Assembly: GCA_017514235.1 (NCBI GenBank)
Contig: JAFWKK010000050.1
Coordinates: 124,001 to 188,000, forward strand
Reading direction: 5' to 3'
DNA length: 64,000 nt
Source: Kiritimatiellia bacterium
Lineage (GTDB): Bacteria > Verrucomicrobiota > Kiritimatiellia > RFP12 > UBA1067
The position numbers were made by a program, and so were the translations under genes. The notes beneath the pieces are model-generated. The model was given only the letters and a program-made list of their open reading frames with translations. It was not told the DNA's origin and ran no database searches. Of this stretch, positions 56,058 to 64,000 are shown piece after piece; position 1 is the first letter of the stretch, and every line of letters starts with the position of its first letter.

Positions 56058-57166
56058 TCAGCGGATGATGACTACCCCGCCTAACTCATCCGGATACAGG
56101 TAACCTTGGGCGTCCTGGTAGACGTTCCAGAACTTCGTCGAATCCGCAGCGTCCTTCCAACGGAAACACCTAAGATCTGTCGGCTCAAGGGCAGTCCCAA
56201 ACCTGATGATGTTGCGAGCCATCGGCGCGTCGATGGTGATGGACTTCCTGTCGAGCCCCGAATCCCGCGTAAACGACGCAAAGGAAAGCGACCCGCCAGC
56301 CCCCACCGAAATCGTTCCGTTGGTTGTCGCAACAAGGTCTCCAAGCGAATTCGACTTCCCCTCGGCGACCGCCAGGTTGCCGCCCGCAAGCACGACCGCG
56401 TTCGTCATGCTGTTGCTTTCGGCCAAAAGCAGCGTGCCGCCAAAGAGCTTCGACTCCAGCCGCACATCCTTGGCGTCACCCGTCAACGCCATCGTACCCC
56501 TGCCGTATTTCTCAAACATGTACCAGGCAAAAGTTTCACGGCCTGAGGCAGCACGGTCGGGTGCGGTACGTATCATGGGCGCCGTAAAGTCAACACCCTC
56601 CGCCAGAAGCGTTTGCAGCCAGCAGTACGGCGTTCGAGAACGTCGTGAAGTTCATGTGGCCGACCAATGGTGAACTTGCCGCCGACAAGTCCGCTCAAGT
56701 CGCCGCCTTTGAAATCGTAGTCAATCGTGAGGCCACCATGATACGCGGTCGCCGTCGTGTCGTCGAAATACACGGTCACGTCGCAAATGCCATAACCATT
56801 GTAGTCATACTTGCCCTGATCGTCATTCCAAATGGAAACAGATTCGGTTGTCACCGCCCGCTCCTGGTCTCCAGGCCTGGAATTTGAAGTTTGTGCATAG
56901 CCATACCCTATACCCTTTATCAGGATGTCCGGACCCTCCTGCTTCAGCCGGGCGCTAACGTATTTGTAGGTCCTAGTCGAGTTTGCGCACTGGAACTGGC
57001 AGGTGGCCTGGTCGCCTGTGGCATTCGTCGTAAAGAAATAGCCGTTGCACCAACCTGGGATTCCGGTCGGGAGCGGGTTGTGGGACGACCCTTGCATGTG
57101 CCCCGTAATCTTCTTTACATCCTTCAGCAAGCGGTTCCGGGCGAGAACCTTCCATTCAAGATGGGA
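56058..57166 (-). pseudogene. Decayed paralog of the passenger-type protein
   Basis: Two frames together match the 861-residue gene downstream: an upstream part with WKVLARNRLLKDV, ATCQFQCANSTRTYKYVSARLKQEG and YNGYGICDVTVYF, and a downstream part from VDFTAPMIRT to the end with FEKYGRGTMAL, ESKLFGGTLLLAES and FRWKDAADSTKFWNVYQD. About 100 residues of the middle are missing and the frame changes near 56573-56660, where the joined sequence includes YCWLQTLLAEG. The N-terminal half and signal peptide are gone. The conserved C-terminal block is intact and allows comparison with the parent. Confidence 0.75.
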
Positions 57167-57305
57167 CATATGACAATTGGTTTGTTCATAATTACTCCCA
57201 TGTGTTGTCGGTCGGCGCAACCATTCTACCAAAACGGCTTTCCGAATGCAACCATGGCGATGATGGCGCATCCGCCCGCAAGAGCTCTGTGGCGCAGGCG
57301 CTGAC

Positions 57306-57335
57306 TTGACCGCAGGCCGCCAAAAATAATATAAT
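57306..57335 (+). promoter_or_regulatory. Promoter of the V-ATPase genes
   Basis: TTGACC (57306-57311) and TATAAT (57330-57335) are separated by 18 bases. The ATG of the subunit E gene is 33 bases beyond the -10 box. Confidence 0.75.
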
Positions 57336-57368
57336 TCAATCTAGCAACCTAATAGGGATTCAATCGAC

Positions 57369-57938
57369 ATGGAAGAACTGCAGAGCATCTTGGAGAAAAT
57401 CAACCGCGAAGGCGTCGAAAAGGCCGAGGCGGAGGCAAAGCGCATCGTCGACGCCGCAAAGGCCGAGGCCGACGCCGTGCTACGCAACGCACGTGACGCC
57501 GCGGCGAAGGAGAAGGCCGAGGCAGCCCGCGAATCTGCCGCCGCCACCAGCCGTGCGGAGGAAACGATTCGCCAGGCCGCCCGCGACGCCGTGATTGGCG
57601 TGCGCGACGCAGTGACCGCGCTTCTCGACAAGCTTCTAGCAAAGGACGTCGACCGTGCGCTGGCTGACGATGCGACTGTCGCAAGCCTCGTCGCTGACGC
57701 CATCAAGGGCATGACCGGCCCCGGCGAAGTCGCAGTCGGCGCAAAGCTAGCAGCCGCCCTGCGCGCGCAACTCGCCGCGTCAGGAGAATTCACCGTAGTC
57801 ACTGACGAGACGCTCGGGACAGGCTTCAGCGTCCGCCTGGACGGCGGCCGAGTCGAACACGCTTTCACTGGCGAAGTCATTGCCGCCGAGCTGGCCAAGC
57901 GCCTTCGCCCCGAACTCGCAAAGCTGCTCAAGGTCTGA
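57369..57938 (+). CDS. atpE: V-type ATP synthase subunit E
   Basis: Subunit E is part of the peripheral stalk that connects the A3B3 head to the membrane rotor in V/A-type ATPases. The 189 residues have a long charged Ala/Glu/Lys/Arg helix (about 1-100, typical coiled coil) and a C-terminal globular domain (about 100-189; GTGFSVRLDGGRVEHAFTGEVIAAEL) with the expected VRLDGGRVE signature. It opens the operon as is usual in bacterial V-ATPase clusters, with DUF2764 and subunit A following at 9 and 35 bases. There is no strong ribosome-binding site (ATAGGG lies 15 bases upstream). Confidence 0.88.
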   Translation: MEELQSILEKINREGVEKAEAEAKRIVDAAKAEADAVLRNARDAAAKEKAEAARESAAATSRAEETIRQAARDAVIGVRDAVTALLDKLLAKDVDRALADDATVASLVADAIKGMTGPGEVAVGAKLAAALRAQLAASGEFTVVTDETLGTGFSVRLDGGRVEHAFTGEVIAAELAKRLRPELAKLLKV

Positions 57939-57947
57939 ACCGGCTCC

Positions 57948-58397
57948 ATGACGACCGACTACCTCGTGTCCAGCCTGCCGGCGCTTGCGTTCGGAGCTCC
58001 GGCTCCCATAACGTGGGAACGGTTCCGTTCGCTTGCGGGCGATGAGGCCTGCGAGCCACCGGCGAAGTGGAAGGACCTTGAAACCCAGATGCGCAACGCC
58101 ATCGCGGAAGCGCGCGGAGGAGAGCGCTGGACGCGTCCGGCGGAAGGCTGCTCGCTTCACTGGCGCGACAGGGTGCTGGCCTGCTTCCAGGAAAAGGACG
58201 TCCTTCGGCGCGAAGAGCTGCTCGACAGGACGTGGTGGGACGCAGCCGGAGAGCTGACCCCTCCCTCCTCCCCGCTCGGCAAGGGTGCGCTCGCCACATA
58301 CGCCGTGCGGCTCAGGATAGCACTGAAGCGCGACGCCATCTCTGCGGAAAAGGGCCTCGCTGCCTTCGACCGCCTCACCGCCGAAACAGGGCGCTGA
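57948..58397 (+). CDS. DUF2764-like V-ATPase companion protein
   Basis: The 149-residue protein begins TTDYLVSSLPALAFGAPAPITWERF, which matches the opening of DUF2764 proteins encoded between subunits E and A in many bacterial V-ATPase operons, where subunit C is otherwise missing. The rest is helical with conserved WW and LxW pairs. Many annotators consider it a C-subunit equivalent that bridges the rotor to the head. Position and length support the assignment strongly. It has no catalytic motif. The start follows the subunit E stop after 9 bases. Confidence 0.8.
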   Translation: MTTDYLVSSLPALAFGAPAPITWERFRSLAGDEACEPPAKWKDLETQMRNAIAEARGGERWTRPAEGCSLHWRDRVLACFQEKDVLRREELLDRTWWDAAGELTPPSSPLGKGALATYAVRLRIALKRDAISAEKGLAAFDRLTAETGR

Positions 58398-58432
58398 CAC
58401 ACGACCTTTCATAAAACACACCAATCCCCGCT

Positions 58433-60223
58433 ATGACAACCACAGGCAAGATCACAGGCGTCAACGGAAACATGATTACCGTCTCGTTCGAGGGCGCCGT
58501 CGCCCAGAACGAAGTCGGATACGCAATGCTAGGCGAACAGCGCCTCATGGCCGAGATCGTCCGCGTGCGCGGCAAGTTCTGCGACATGCAGGTGTTCGAG
58601 TCCACCACCGACCTTACGGTCGGGACGCCAGTCGAGTTCACTGGCGAGCTGCTGGCCGCGGAGCTCGGGCCCGGCATGCTTGCGCAGGTCTACGACGGGC
58701 TGCAGAACCCGCTTGCCGAGCTTGCGAAAGCCGCAGGGCAAATCTCCAGCGACGCAGGCTACTTCCTCCAACGCGGCATGTACCTCCCGGGCCTTCCGCG
58801 CGAGCGCAAGTGGGACTTCCACCCGACGGCCAAGGCTGGAGACCGCGTTTCCGCCGGAGACGTGCTCGGATGGGTAACGGAAGGCATCTTCGACAACAAG
58901 ACCATGCCTGGCCACAAGATAATGGTGCCGTTCGCCCTCAGGGGAGTCCACACCATCGCGTCCATCGCCCCGGCCGGAGACTACACGGTGACGGACACGA
59001 TAGCCGAGCTGACTCCAGCGTCCCAGTCTTCCGGCGCGGCGTCCACGCAGACCGTCAAGGTACAGATGATGCAACGCTGGCCGGTCAAGGTTCCGATCCG
59101 CTGCTTCGCCGAGCGTCTGGAGCCAACGGAGACCCTGGAGACCACTGTTCGCACGATAGATACGTTCTTCCCCGTCGCCGTCGGCGGCACCTACTGCATT
59201 CCGGGCCCCTTCGGCGCCGGCAAGACGGTGCTTCAGCAGACGACCGCCCGCTACGCGAAGGTGGACATCGTGATATCCGCCGCCTGCGGCGAACGCGCCG
59301 GCGAGGTCGTGGAGACGCTGAAAGAGTTTCCCGAGATCGTTGATCCGAAAACCGGCCAGTCTCTGATGCAGCGCACGATCATAATCTGCAACACGTCGTC
59401 CATGCCTGTCGCATCGCGCGAAGCATCGGTGTACACGGCGGTGACGCTTGCGGAGTACTTCCGGCAGCAGGGCCTCAACGTGCTGGTGCTGGCGGACTCC
59501 ACGAGCCGCTGGGCGCAGGCGATGCGCGAGCTCTCCGGCCGCCTGGAGGAGATTCCGGGCGAAGAGGCGTTTCCAGCCTATCTCGAATCGCGCATCGCCG
59601 CGTTCTACGAGCGCGCAGGGCGCGTACGCCTGCGCAACGGCGAAACAGGCTCCGTCACGATTGGCGGAACGGTCTCGCCGGCCGGCGGTAACTTCGACGA
59701 GCCGGTGACGCAGGCGACGCTAAAGGTCGTCGGCGGCTTCCACGGACTGTCCCGCGCCCGCTCGGACGCCAGGCGCTACCCGGCAATCGACCCGCTGGAA
59801 AGCTGGAGCCACTACAATTCCGTCATCGAGCAGGACCGCGTCGAACGTGCGCGGAGCATACTGCGCAAGGGCAACGAGGTCGGGCAGATGATGAAGGTCG
59901 TCGGCGAGGAGGGAACGTCTCTCGACGACTTCACGACTTACCTGAAGGCCGAGTTCCTCGACGCCGTCTACCTGCAGCAGAACGCATTCTCGGACACGGA
60001 CGCTACTACGCCCGCCACGCGCCAGCGCGTCATGTTCGACGTAGTGGAGAAGGCCCTTCTCGGCGAATACGGATTCAAGGAAAAGGCAGAGACACGCAAG
60101 TTCTTCATGGACCTCCAACAGACCTTCATCGACTGGAACGACAAGCCGTCAGACACGCCCGATTTCGCCGCTCTGAAGGAAGAGCTTGAGAAGAAGATAA
60201 CCTCCGCCTGCCGGTCTTCCTGA
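58433..60223 (+). CDS. atpA: V-type ATP synthase catalytic subunit A
   Basis: Subunit A hydrolyses or makes ATP in the V/A-type rotary ATPase head. The 596 residues are full length for the family. The Walker A motif GPFGAGKT is at 258-265, SAACGERAGEVVE and LADSTSRWAQAMRE follow, and the non-homologous bulge region of catalytic A subunits (about 90-200) is present, which separates it from subunit B. It is intact to its natural end, but the genes for subunits B, D, I and K that should follow are absent; a pseudogene remnant starts 12 bases later. The function of the complex therefore depends on genes elsewhere. Confidence 0.97.
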   Translation: MTTTGKITGVNGNMITVSFEGAVAQNEVGYAMLGEQRLMAEIVRVRGKFCDMQVFESTTDLTVGTPVEFTGELLAAELGPGMLAQVYDGLQNPLAELAKAAGQISSDAGYFLQRGMYLPGLPRERKWDFHPTAKAGDRVSAGDVLGWVTEGIFDNKTMPGHKIMVPFALRGVHTIASIAPAGDYTVTDTIAELTPASQSSGAASTQTVKVQMMQRWPVKVPIRCFAERLEPTETLETTVRTIDTFFPVAVGGTYCIPGPFGAGKTVLQQTTARYAKVDIVISAACGERAGEVVETLKEFPEIVDPKTGQSLMQRTIIICNTSSMPVASREASVYTAVTLAEYFRQQGLNVLVLADSTSRWAQAMRELSGRLEEIPGEEAFPAYLESRIAAFYERAGRVRLRNGETGSVTIGGTVSPAGGNFDEPVTQATLKVVGGFHGLSRARSDARRYPAIDPLESWSHYNSVIEQDRVERARSILRKGNEVGQMMKVVGEEGTSLDDFTTYLKAEFLDAVYLQQNAFSDTDATTPATRQRVMFDVVEKALLGEYGFKEKAETRKFFMDLQQTFIDWNDKPSDTPDFAALKEELEKKITSACRSS

Positions 60224-60235
60224 CCGTGACCTAGA

Positions 60236-60420
60236 AGAACCGGCGGAGGAAATTGGTGGGGTACTGCCACTAGCCGCCGCTTGCCGCGTTCGCCGCCGCC
60301 TCGAAGTCGCCGGACGCAACGCCAAGACCATACTGCGACAGCCACGAATACGAAACCGCCACGTCAACCGTCCACGACGCAACAGTCCATACAAGTTCGC
60401 CACTAAGACACGGAACACCA
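60236..60420 (-). pseudogene. Mosaic remnant of the C-terminal module of the secreted protein at 61117-63297
   Basis: Minus-strand frames encode WTVDVAVS, then YSWLSQYGLGVASGDFEAAANAASG, a stop, then WQYPTNFLRRFF and a second stop. These correspond in order to three separate parts of the 726-residue protein next door (WTVDAAVS, YSWLRQYNLGVASGDFEAAANAASG, WQYPTNSLHRFF). The copy thus has at least two internal deletions and cannot be functional. Confidence 0.85.
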
Positions 60421-60425
60421 AAATA

Positions 60426-60434
60426 TGCTATAAT
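60426..60434 (+). promoter_or_regulatory. Extended -10 promoter element of the toxin-antitoxin pair
   Basis: TGCTATAAT (60426-60434) is an extended -10 box, 34 bases before the antitoxin ATG. No clear -35 box is seen. The sequence CGCTCAGCGAG next to it contains the short dyad CGCT-CA-GCGAG at the expected start site. Confidence 0.6.
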
Positions 60435-60468
60435 ATCGCTCAGCGAGAACTTACCAGAAAATAAAACC

Positions 60469-60717
60469 ATGCCTTTGACACTTACCATCCCGCCATCCAT
60501 CGCACGCGACGTTAAGACATATGTCTCCCGAAAGGGTATGACGATAGATGCTTTTGTTCTTGAATACCTGACAAGAACGGCATCTATAGAGCGGAAAACT
60601 CAGAAGCGCAAAAATCCAGTTCTCAAGTTTTGCGGTGTGCTCGCAAAGGGCTCGGCAGACAAGATGTTGTCCACTGTTGCGGAACAGCGAACCATCGACG
60701 AGGACCTGTGGAAATGA
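60469..60717 (+). CDS. VapB-type antitoxin
   Basis: An 82-residue protein whose first 45 residues fit a ribbon-helix-helix DNA-binding domain (LTLTIPPSIARDVKTYVSRKGMTIDAFVLEYL), followed by a basic linker and a tail (GSADKMLSTVAEQRTIDEDLW) of the kind that wraps around a PIN toxin. Its stop overlaps the toxin ATG by four bases (ATGA), as in most toxin-antitoxin operons. It should neutralise the toxin and repress the shared promoter. The exact antitoxin class is inferred from position and fold. Confidence 0.8.
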   Translation: MPLTLTIPPSIARDVKTYVSRKGMTIDAFVLEYLTRTASIERKTQKRKNPVLKFCGVLAKGSADKMLSTVAEQRTIDEDLWK

Positions 60718-61112
60718 ACGACACAATAGTTCTCGACACAAACGCAATCATATCTCTTTTCGACGGCAACCGAGACATCGCCGATATGCTTGGCGAAGAG
60801 AACATTGTCATCGTCCCCGCCATTGTTTGCGGAGAGTTTGAGGCAGGCGCACAAAGTGGAACGCGTCGCGACAACGCGGCAATGTCAGCTTTCAACGGTC
60901 TTTTGAGCCTCAGCCATGTGTCTGTTCTTCCTGCAACAAGGCGGACGGGACGCCACTACGCACAGTTGTTCGCTGCGTTGAAAAAAGCTGGCACGCCGAT
61001 TCCCACCAACGACATCTGGATAGCGGCGTCTACCTTCGAATGTGGTGGCGTTCTCATCACGAACGACCACCACCTTTTGAACATTCCCCAACTCCACACA
61101 ATCACTTATTAG
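60714..61112 (+). CDS. vapC: PIN-domain toxin (VapC type)
   Basis: The 132-residue protein has the PIN-domain acidic set: LDTNAIISLF with Asp8, CGEFEAG with Glu41, PTNDIWIAA with Asp100 and ITNDHH with Asp118. PIN toxins are magnesium-dependent RNases that cut tRNA or rRNA when released. The length is typical of VapC. The start at 60714 overlaps the antitoxin stop; longer starts run through the antitoxin frame. The pair sits exactly where the V-ATPase operon breaks, next to a pseudogene remnant, consistent with acquisition by transfer. It ends 4 bases from the convergent secreted-protein gene. Confidence 0.92.
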   Translation: MNDTIVLDTNAIISLFDGNRDIADMLGEENIVIVPAIVCGEFEAGAQSGTRRDNAAMSAFNGLLSLSHVSVLPATRRTGRHYAQLFAALKKAGTPIPTNDIWIAASTFECGGVLITNDHHLLNIPQLHTITY

Positions 61113-61116
61113 TCCC

Positions 61117-63297
61117 CTACGGCATCTCGACCGAGACCTTGAAGAATCGGTGGAGCGAGTTGGTCGGGTACTGCCACTCGCCGCCATTTTCCAGCGTCTC
61201 GCTGCCGTAGACCTTGTAAAGCCGCCGCGCTACGCCGTCTTCGTTCAGGTTCGGATCCCATGTGACGATAGGTGTTTCGCCGCGCATCTCAATCATCGCC
61301 TTCAGCTGGCTGTTCGCATTCGTCGGGTCAAGCCCAGCGACATACTCCTCCCAAACTTCCGTTGGTCTGCCGCAGTTCAGCTTGCCGCTTGCCGCGTTCG
61401 CCGCCGCCTCGAAGTCGCCGGACGCAACGCCAAGGTTGTACTGCCTGAGCCATGAATACGGCACAGGCTCGGGCGAGGTCAGCGTGTAGCCGCTTCCGTC
61501 CGCCGGGCTCCACTGCACCTGATCGACCCAGACGCAGTCCGGCGCGTATGACGTCGCGCCGTCCTTGCGGTATTCCCAGCGCAGGACGTGCTTGCCGCCC
61601 GTCGGCACCTCAACAGACACAAACCGCCAGCCCGTGTCATTCCCCGCAATCCGCGCCTTGACGACATCATCCACCAGAAACGCGCCGTAGTCGTAGTAGC
61701 CGTCCTCGCCATCTTCCTCGTCCGGCTCCTCGCACTGCGCCTTCCACCAGAACGAGACCGTGCCCGCCTTCTTGACGGAAGCCATCAGGTACGTCGTGCC
61801 GTTGTTGCCGATTGCGCCGCTCCGCACGGACGAAACGCCGTCATGCGAAACCGCCGCGTCAACCGTCCACGGCGCGGCAGAATCAGTCTCCATCGTGTAG
61901 CCATACAAATTCGCCGCCTCGCTCAGCGATTCGCCGCGCGTGAAAGTCGCAGTCGCCTCCGCCGAATCCTTCCAGTCGAACTTGACCGCAATCGCCCTCA
62001 CCGTGCATGACTTGTAAATCGTAAACGGCTTTGTGTATTCGCGCCCATTCACCTTTGGATCGCTTCCATCCGTCGTGTAAAGTATCGTCGCCCCTTCTGT
62101 TGCACACGACAGCGAAACCGTCTGCGAGACATTCTCAAACTCTGCTCCGCTCGGCTCGATTATCGGCGCATCAACAGTGTACCACTCACGCGTAAATGTC
62201 GCCGCCGCCGTCTCACTCTCAAACCAATCCTCCTTGAACGCCTTGGCCTTTACGGTTGTCGTGTCGTCAATCGTGAATGGCCCTGTGTAGAGTCTACTCG
62301 CTTCCGTCGGCTCGCTCCCATCAAGCGTGTAACGAATTTCGGAGCCCTCGGTTTCGGTCGCAAGCGTCACCACATTGCCAGCCCGATTAAACACATTGCC
62401 ATATGATGCTATCATAGTTGGCGCTATTGCATGTCCGAATGCATACGAATTTGAAATCGTTATAGTATAGGGATAGTCTGTAACATAAGCTAGTGCCTTA
62501 ATTGTTGTTCGGCAAGAAATTATTATCGAGTTGCCATACAAGAAACAATTCTCAGTCGCATTCGTCGTTGGGTCACTTCCATCGAGGGTATAATATATCA
62601 TGGCCGATCTATTCGAGCATAATAGTTTCACGTCCGCATCTCTCGGCACCACACCTCCTTGCAATGAAAATGTTACTCTTGCTGCACCATATTTAACATC
62701 TCCACGACAATACTTACTATTCACACTCCAACCTTGCGACCCCTCAACAACAAAACAATTACATCCTTCAAATAGGTCTGATGGTTCATATTGTATGCCA
62801 TAAGGACCAGAACATGAAACATACTTACCATCAGCGGCGGTCCAAGACCATTTATCATCTATTACAGGGCAATCTCCCATGAAAAGTATGTTTGTACATC
62901 CAACATCCTTTAACTGACTCCACCTATATGCTCTGTATCCTGTGCCATCACAACGGATATAATAGCCTGACATGGAAAAGGCATTGATTGTTTTATAGGT
63001 AGATGGAACAACAATCATCCCTACGGATTGATATTCGCTTAACTGTAGAGCAACTACACCTAAATTAGTCACTGTACAATCTCCAAGACGTTCTGGCAAA
63101 TAAAGTGTCTTCGGCAAATCTCCTTGATGTGCACTTGGAGGTTTGGATGACTTGCTCCGAATATCTGGGTATTCAAGAATTGCATTGCCATCAGATGCAA
63201 TGTAATAATTCCATGTCACTCCATCTACAGTCTTCGTCAACGCAAAAGCGCTATTGATCAAGACTACGATAGACACAGTCAGCATCAACTTCTTCAT
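61117..63297 (-). CDS. Secreted modular protein: BspA-like repeats, three chitobiase-C-type domains and a conserved C-terminal module
   Basis: The 726-residue protein has a signal peptide (1-20), a BspA/LRR_5-like region (about 60-150; LYLPERLGDCTVTNLGVVAL), three CHB_HEX_C-type domains with the YTLDGSDPT signature (about 205-290, 300-370 and 378-455), a jelly-roll-like part with WTVDAAVSHDGVSSVRSG and FWWKAQCEEP, and a C-terminal module (YNLGVASGDFEAAANAASGK, WEEYVAGLDPTNANSQ, RLYKVYGSETL, RFFKVSVEMP). The last is frequent in secreted proteins of this bacterial group and its role is unproven. No catalytic site is visible, so it is probably an adhesin or binding scaffold. Start at 63297 after AAAGGAGATAT. 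Confidence 0.82.
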   Translation of the reverse strand: MKKLMLTVSIVVLINSAFALTKTVDGVTWNYYIASDGNAILEYPDIRSKSSKPPSAHQGDLPKTLYLPERLGDCTVTNLGVVALQLSEYQSVGMIVVPSTYKTINAFSMSGYYIRCDGTGYRAYRWSQLKDVGCTNILFMGDCPVIDDKWSWTAADGKYVSCSGPYGIQYEPSDLFEGCNCFVVEGSQGWSVNSKYCRGDVKYGAARVTFSLQGGVVPRDADVKLLCSNRSAMIYYTLDGSDPTTNATENCFLYGNSIIISCRTTIKALAYVTDYPYTITISNSYAFGHAIAPTMIASYGNVFNRAGNVVTLATETEGSEIRYTLDGSEPTEASRLYTGPFTIDDTTTVKAKAFKEDWFESETAAATFTREWYTVDAPIIEPSGAEFENVSQTVSLSCATEGATILYTTDGSDPKVNGREYTKPFTIYKSCTVRAIAVKFDWKDSAEATATFTRGESLSEAANLYGYTMETDSAAPWTVDAAVSHDGVSSVRSGAIGNNGTTYLMASVKKAGTVSFWWKAQCEEPDEEDGEDGYYDYGAFLVDDVVKARIAGNDTGWRFVSVEVPTGGKHVLRWEYRKDGATSYAPDCVWVDQVQWSPADGSGYTLTSPEPVPYSWLRQYNLGVASGDFEAAANAASGKLNCGRPTEVWEEYVAGLDPTNANSQLKAMIEMRGETPIVTWDPNLNEDGVARRLYKVYGSETLENGGEWQYPTNSLHRFFKVSVEMP

Positions 63298-63313
63298 AGA
63301 AATATCTCCTTTC

Positions 63314-63850
63314 TCACATCTCAACATCAGGGATAAATGTTTCATCACACACACTTGGATGATTTATATTGCGCTTCAATAACTTTAGCCCGCATCGCCA
63401 GGGCCAGTATTGTTCCAGAACAGTCATGACATTACCTTCTGCAGACATCTCGAGAGCAAGAATCTTTATAACCGTCCCTTTGTTTCCCGACTTCTTCAGA
63501 TGCAAGCGAGCCTCTCTCCACGTCACCTGGCAATCAGGGGCAATAAAGACTGCCTTTAGCCTGAACTTGGGCTCAAGTTTGAACACGTACTCCGCATCAA
63601 TACGCTCACAATTAGACAACGCAACAGGCAGAATCCTAGAGCCTTCGCGTGGCCGCAAACTTGTAGATAACGAAGAATAGTCAGGCACTTCAAACTCAAG
63701 CATCATGCCATCTACGGCCAATTCCTGTAACTGGCGCACTGGTGAGAATAAAATCTCACCATTCTGTTCGTCACGAGGAAATACTTCAACTCTCCCAGTG
63801 AGAAGAAACTCACGCCCGACCAATTCGTCTACGCACTTGTACAACTTCAT
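63314..63850 (-). CDS. Hypothetical protein
   Basis: The 178-residue frame begins MKLYKCVDELVGREFLL and is mostly beta-strand-like, with segments FLLTGRVEVFP, MMLEFEVPDYS, EYVFKLEPKFRLKAVFIAP and GTVIKILALEMS. The ATG at 63850 has AAGGAGG eight bases upstream, the best ribosome-binding site in the region. The frame is also open upstream to a GTG at 63982 that would add a hydrophobic, cysteine-containing N-terminus (AHSLFLMFCCGLLAVPLL), so a longer secreted form is possible. The family is not recognised. It lies 16 bases upstream of the modular secreted protein and probably shares its transcript. Confidence 0.6.
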   Translation of the reverse strand: MKLYKCVDELVGREFLLTGRVEVFPRDEQNGEILFSPVRQLQELAVDGMMLEFEVPDYSSLSTSLRPREGSRILPVALSNCERIDAEYVFKLEPKFRLKAVFIAPDCQVTWREARLHLKKSGNKGTVIKILALEMSAEGNVMTVLEQYWPWRCGLKLLKRNINHPSVCDETFIPDVEM

Positions 63851-64000
63851 CTGCCGCGCCTCCTTTCGGTTTGGGAGGGGCGCTGACGGCAATAAGAGTG
63901 GCGCACCCTCCAGAAAATCACATCTTAGTAGAGGCACGGCTAAGAGCCCGCAACAAAACATGAGAAACAGAGAATGCGCCACAGAATGAACTGTGACGCT

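Noticed and set aside
1-64000. tRNA, rRNA or riboswitch genes
   Set aside because: No cloverleaf-like or rRNA-like sequence and no recognisable riboswitch core was seen in the intergenic regions; faint structures could be missed without a covariance search.

Overview
The window is high-GC DNA that looks like a chromosome segment from a gut-type member of the Verrucomicrobiota/Kiritimatiellota/Lentisphaerota group. The assignment is inferred from gene content: a bacterial V-type ATPase operon with the companion protein DUF2764, an Rnf subunit, many secreted carbohydrate-active enzymes without any SusC/SusD pair, repeated formylglycine-generating-enzyme-like (SUMF1-fold) secreted proteins, passenger-type beta-strand proteins, and an ORF6N protein. 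No rRNA or tRNA gene and no CRISPR array were seen.

Region 1 (1-6.8 kb) is a housekeeping flank. Rightward genes are a membrane protein, nagB, a small zinc-ribbon protein and a secreted or membrane-tethered NUC1 nuclease. Leftward is a tightly coupled set: rnfE, nrdR, a Gfo/Idh/MocA oxidoreductase, a DtxR-type regulator, a zinc-ribbon/PTS-EIIA fusion and a D,D-carboxypeptidase.

Region 2 (7-21 kb) is leftward and almost wholly secreted proteins: a PTP/IphP-like phosphatase, a truncated ceramidase-like protein, a Tat-exported metallophosphoesterase, a GH20-like protein, a GH39-EEP fusion and a full ceramidase-like protein. Behind them come another GH39-like enzyme and three SUMF1-fold paralogs. 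An AraC regulator with a PAS-like sensor domain reads rightward at 21.4 kb and is the obvious local regulator.

Region 3 (22-42 kb) is a leftward glycan-degradation island: two six-hairpin/GH36-type enzymes, a metallophosphoesterase, a TIM-barrel glycosidase, a beta-propeller-like protein, GH3, a 1439-residue double-enzyme fusion ending in a GH78 rhamnosidase module, a second block of three SUMF1-fold genes (one frameshifted at a G8 tract), an EEP hydrolase and an IclR regulator.

Region 4 (42.1-44.2 kb) is a small mobile-element scar: a transposase N-terminal fragment, two hairpins, and an ORF6N-phospholipase-D-like gene with palindromes inside its coding sequence.

Region 5 (44.3-57.2 kb) is leftward again: a six-hairpin glycosidase, an FAD oxidoreductase, a CBM-TIM glycosidase, a right-handed beta-helix protein, a Tat metallophosphoesterase, a large passenger-type protein and a decayed second copy of it.

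Region 6 (57.3-64 kb) holds V-ATPase subunit E, DUF2764 and subunit A, after which the operon breaks off. The downstream DNA carries a decayed fragment of a secreted protein, a VapBC-type toxin-antitoxin pair, the full-length relative of that fragment, and an unidentified protein.

Overall, regions 2-5 look like one approximately 50-kb extracellular degradation and surface-protein island controlled by AraC and IclR regulators. It was built by repeated duplication, module fusion and reuse of signal-peptide cassettes. No transporter gene for the released products is present in the window.
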